Both the position numbers and the translations under genes were made by a program. Positions 62,668 through 64,000 of a stretch of DNA of 64,000 bases are shown one piece after another. This DNA comes from JAEUMD01 sp044222395 (GTDB lineage: Bacteria; Pseudomonadota; Alphaproteobacteria; Rhizobiales; Hyphomicrobiaceae), in assembly GCA_044222395.1 (NCBI GenBank), contig JBGANK010000004.1, positions 1 to 64,000 of the forward strand, in the 5' to 3' direction. The notes under the pieces were generated by a model. It saw nothing but the letters and a program-made list of their open reading frames with translations. It searched no databases and had not been told where the DNA came from. The stretch's first letter is position 1. Each line of letters opens with the position of its first letter.

Positions 62668-63975
62668 ATGTCGACAGCCAAGGCCGCGTATCCGGCGCCC
62701 GCACAGTCGAAGTTCTTCACCGCGTCGCTCGCCGAGACCGATCCGGAAATGGCGTCCGCAATCGCCAAGGAGCTCGGCCGCCAGCAGCACGAGATCGAGC
62801 TCATCGCCTCGGAAAACATCGTCTCCCGCGCGGTGCTCGATGCGGCCGGATCTGTGCTCACCAACAAGTACGCCGAAGGCTATCCGGGCAAGCGCTACTA
62901 TGGCGGCTGCCAGTTCGTCGACATCGCCGAGACCCTGGCGATCGAGCGGGCCAAGAAGCTGTTTGGCTGCGGATTTGCCAACGTGCAGCCGAACTCGGGG
63001 AGCCAGGCCAACCAGGGCGTCTTCAATGCGCTGCTGAAGCCCGGCGACACGATCCTCGGCCTCAATCTCGCGCATGGCGGCCACCTGACGCACGGCGCGC
63101 CCGTCAACCAGTCGGGCAAGTGGTTCAAGGCGACCCACTACGAAGTGCGCAAGGACAGCCAGATCGTGCACATGGATGACGTGCGCAAGGCGGCCAAGGA
63201 GAACAAGCCGCAGCTCATCATCGCCGGCGGCTCGGCCTATCCGCGCACGATCGACTTCGCCGAGTTCCGCAAGATCGCGGACGAGGTCGGCGCCGTCTTC
63301 ATGGTCGACATGGCGCACTTCGCCGGCTTGGTCGCCGCGGGGCTTTATCCGAACCCGTTCCCGCATGCGCATGTCGTGACGACGACCACGCACAAGACGC
63401 TGCGCGGACCGCGCGGCGGCATGATCCTGACCAACGACGAGGACATCGCCAAGAAGATCAACTCGGCGATCTTCCCCGGCATCCAGGGCGGGCCGCTCAT
63501 GCATGTGATCGCCGGCAAGGCGGTGGCGTTCGGCGAGGCGCTGCAGCCGGAGTTCAAGCTTTACGCGAAGAACGTGATGGCGAATGCGAAGGCGATGGGC
63601 GAAGTGCTGGTGCAGGCGGGCTTTGCGCTCGTCTCGGGCGGTACGGATTCGCACCTGATCCTGGTCGACCTGAGACCGAAGAAGCTGACCGGCAACGTGT
63701 CGGAGAAGGCGCTCGGCCGCGCCAACATCACCGTCAACAAGAACGGCGTGCCGTTCGATCCGGAAAAGCCGATGGTGACAAGCGGCATCCGGCTCGGCTC
63801 ACCCGCCGGCACGACGCGCGGCTTCGGCGTTGCCGAGTTCCAGGAGATCGGCCGCATGATCGCGGAAGTGCTGGATGGTCTTGCCAAGAATGGCGAGGAG
63901 GGCAACGCCCAGGTCGAAGCCAAGGTGCGCGCCCAGGCGATCGCGCTATGCGACCGCTTCCCGATCTACGCTTGA
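62668..63975 (+). CDS. glyA: serine hydroxymethyltransferase
   Basis: A 435-residue PLP enzyme that interconverts serine and glycine with tetrahydrofolate, supplying one-carbon units. ATG 62668 follows ACGAGGAAA. The family segments are E-L-I-A-S-E-N-I-V-S, Y-A-E-G-Y-P-G-K-R-Y-Y-G-G-C and the PLP lysine in T-T-T-H-K-T-L-R-G-P-R-G-G. The end S-G-I-R-L-G-S-P-A-G-T-T-R-G is present. It is complete, ending 25 bases before the window edge. Confidence 0.97.
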   Translation: MSTAKAAYPAPAQSKFFTASLAETDPEMASAIAKELGRQQHEIELIASENIVSRAVLDAAGSVLTNKYAEGYPGKRYYGGCQFVDIAETLAIERAKKLFGCGFANVQPNSGSQANQGVFNALLKPGDTILGLNLAHGGHLTHGAPVNQSGKWFKATHYEVRKDSQIVHMDDVRKAAKENKPQLIIAGGSAYPRTIDFAEFRKIADEVGAVFMVDMAHFAGLVAAGLYPNPFPHAHVVTTTTHKTLRGPRGGMILTNDEDIAKKINSAIFPGIQGGPLMHVIAGKAVAFGEALQPEFKLYAKNVMANAKAMGEVLVQAGFALVSGGTDSHLILVDLRPKKLTGNVSEKALGRANITVNKNGVPFDPEKPMVTSGIRLGSPAGTTRGFGVAEFQEIGRMIAEVLDGLAKNGEEGNAQVEAKVRAQAIALCDRFPIYA

Positions 63976-64000
63976 TCTTCGCTTGATCGAAGGGGCCGGG

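Overview
The window is GC-rich chromosomal DNA of an alphaproteobacterium, most likely Hyphomicrobiales (a Hyphomicrobium-like relative). The signs are a C4-type 5-aminolevulinate synthase, an NDUFA12-type complex I subunit beside a DUF2155 protein, a TIGR02301 protein, DUF2585, an alphaproteobacterial DnaX, the MarR regulator LdtR, a NadQ-type NAD regulator, class II ribonucleotide reductase as an nrdJ gene, and several families of rhizobial-type intergenic palindromes. No prophage, transposase, CRISPR array or rRNA was seen. The assignment rests on gene content and protein resemblance, not on a database search.

Layout. 1-4979: the 3' part of polA, a sodium:solute symporter and a lysozyme-like secreted protein. 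5070-8643: a macA-macB-type export operon on the minus strand, with an adaptor that carries two LTxxQ motifs in an insertion. 8862-13280: tRNA-Arg, a DUF1731 remnant, SRP RNA, then dnaX-ybaB-(DUF2585)-recR. 13382-19599: a MATE pump, two glycosyltransferases, a retropepsin-like protease fused to a RimK-like domain that has lost its ATP site, and a GH114-like secreted protein. 19689-23825: def-fmt-truA, interrupted and followed by unknown exported or anchored proteins and by palindromic repeats. 24238-30035: a small membrane protein, the nadA-nadB-nadC operon on the minus strand, two AATGCTC-N5-GAGCATT operators, and nadQ.

30199-34565: a tyrosine-phosphatase-like gene, an HD hydrolase, tag and ygfZ on the minus strand, divergent from a dihydroorotase gene. 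34677-40000: an L,D-transpeptidase, exported unknowns, LysE, TIGR02301, NUDIX, and a divergent SRAP (YedK) gene. 40228-44608: a Clp-N/coiled-coil protein, a formyltransferase-like protein and an FAD-linked oxidase. 44992-50330: a 45-residue membrane protein, direct repeats, nrdJ with a strong terminator, and NrdR-like inverted repeats far upstream. 50641-55390: complex I subunit, methyltransferase, DUF2155, hemB, a small exported protein and an extensin-like protein. 55570-63975: an enoyl-CoA hydratase/HIBCH protein, ldtR, an L,D-transpeptidase (ldtP-like), hemA, DUF2167 and glyA.

Themes. Most genes are housekeeping: replication and repair (polA, dnaX, recR, tag, yedK), translation (def, fmt, truA, SRP RNA), cofactors (nadABC, hemA, hemB), nucleotides and one-carbon metabolism (dihydroorotase, nrdJ, glyA). 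Cell-wall remodelling is well represented: two L,D-transpeptidases, their likely regulator LdtR, and an extensin-like protein. The most unusual items are the protease/dead-RimK fusion, the LTxxQ-bearing export adaptor, the Clp-N/coiled-coil protein without an ATPase, and the paired NadQ-like operators.
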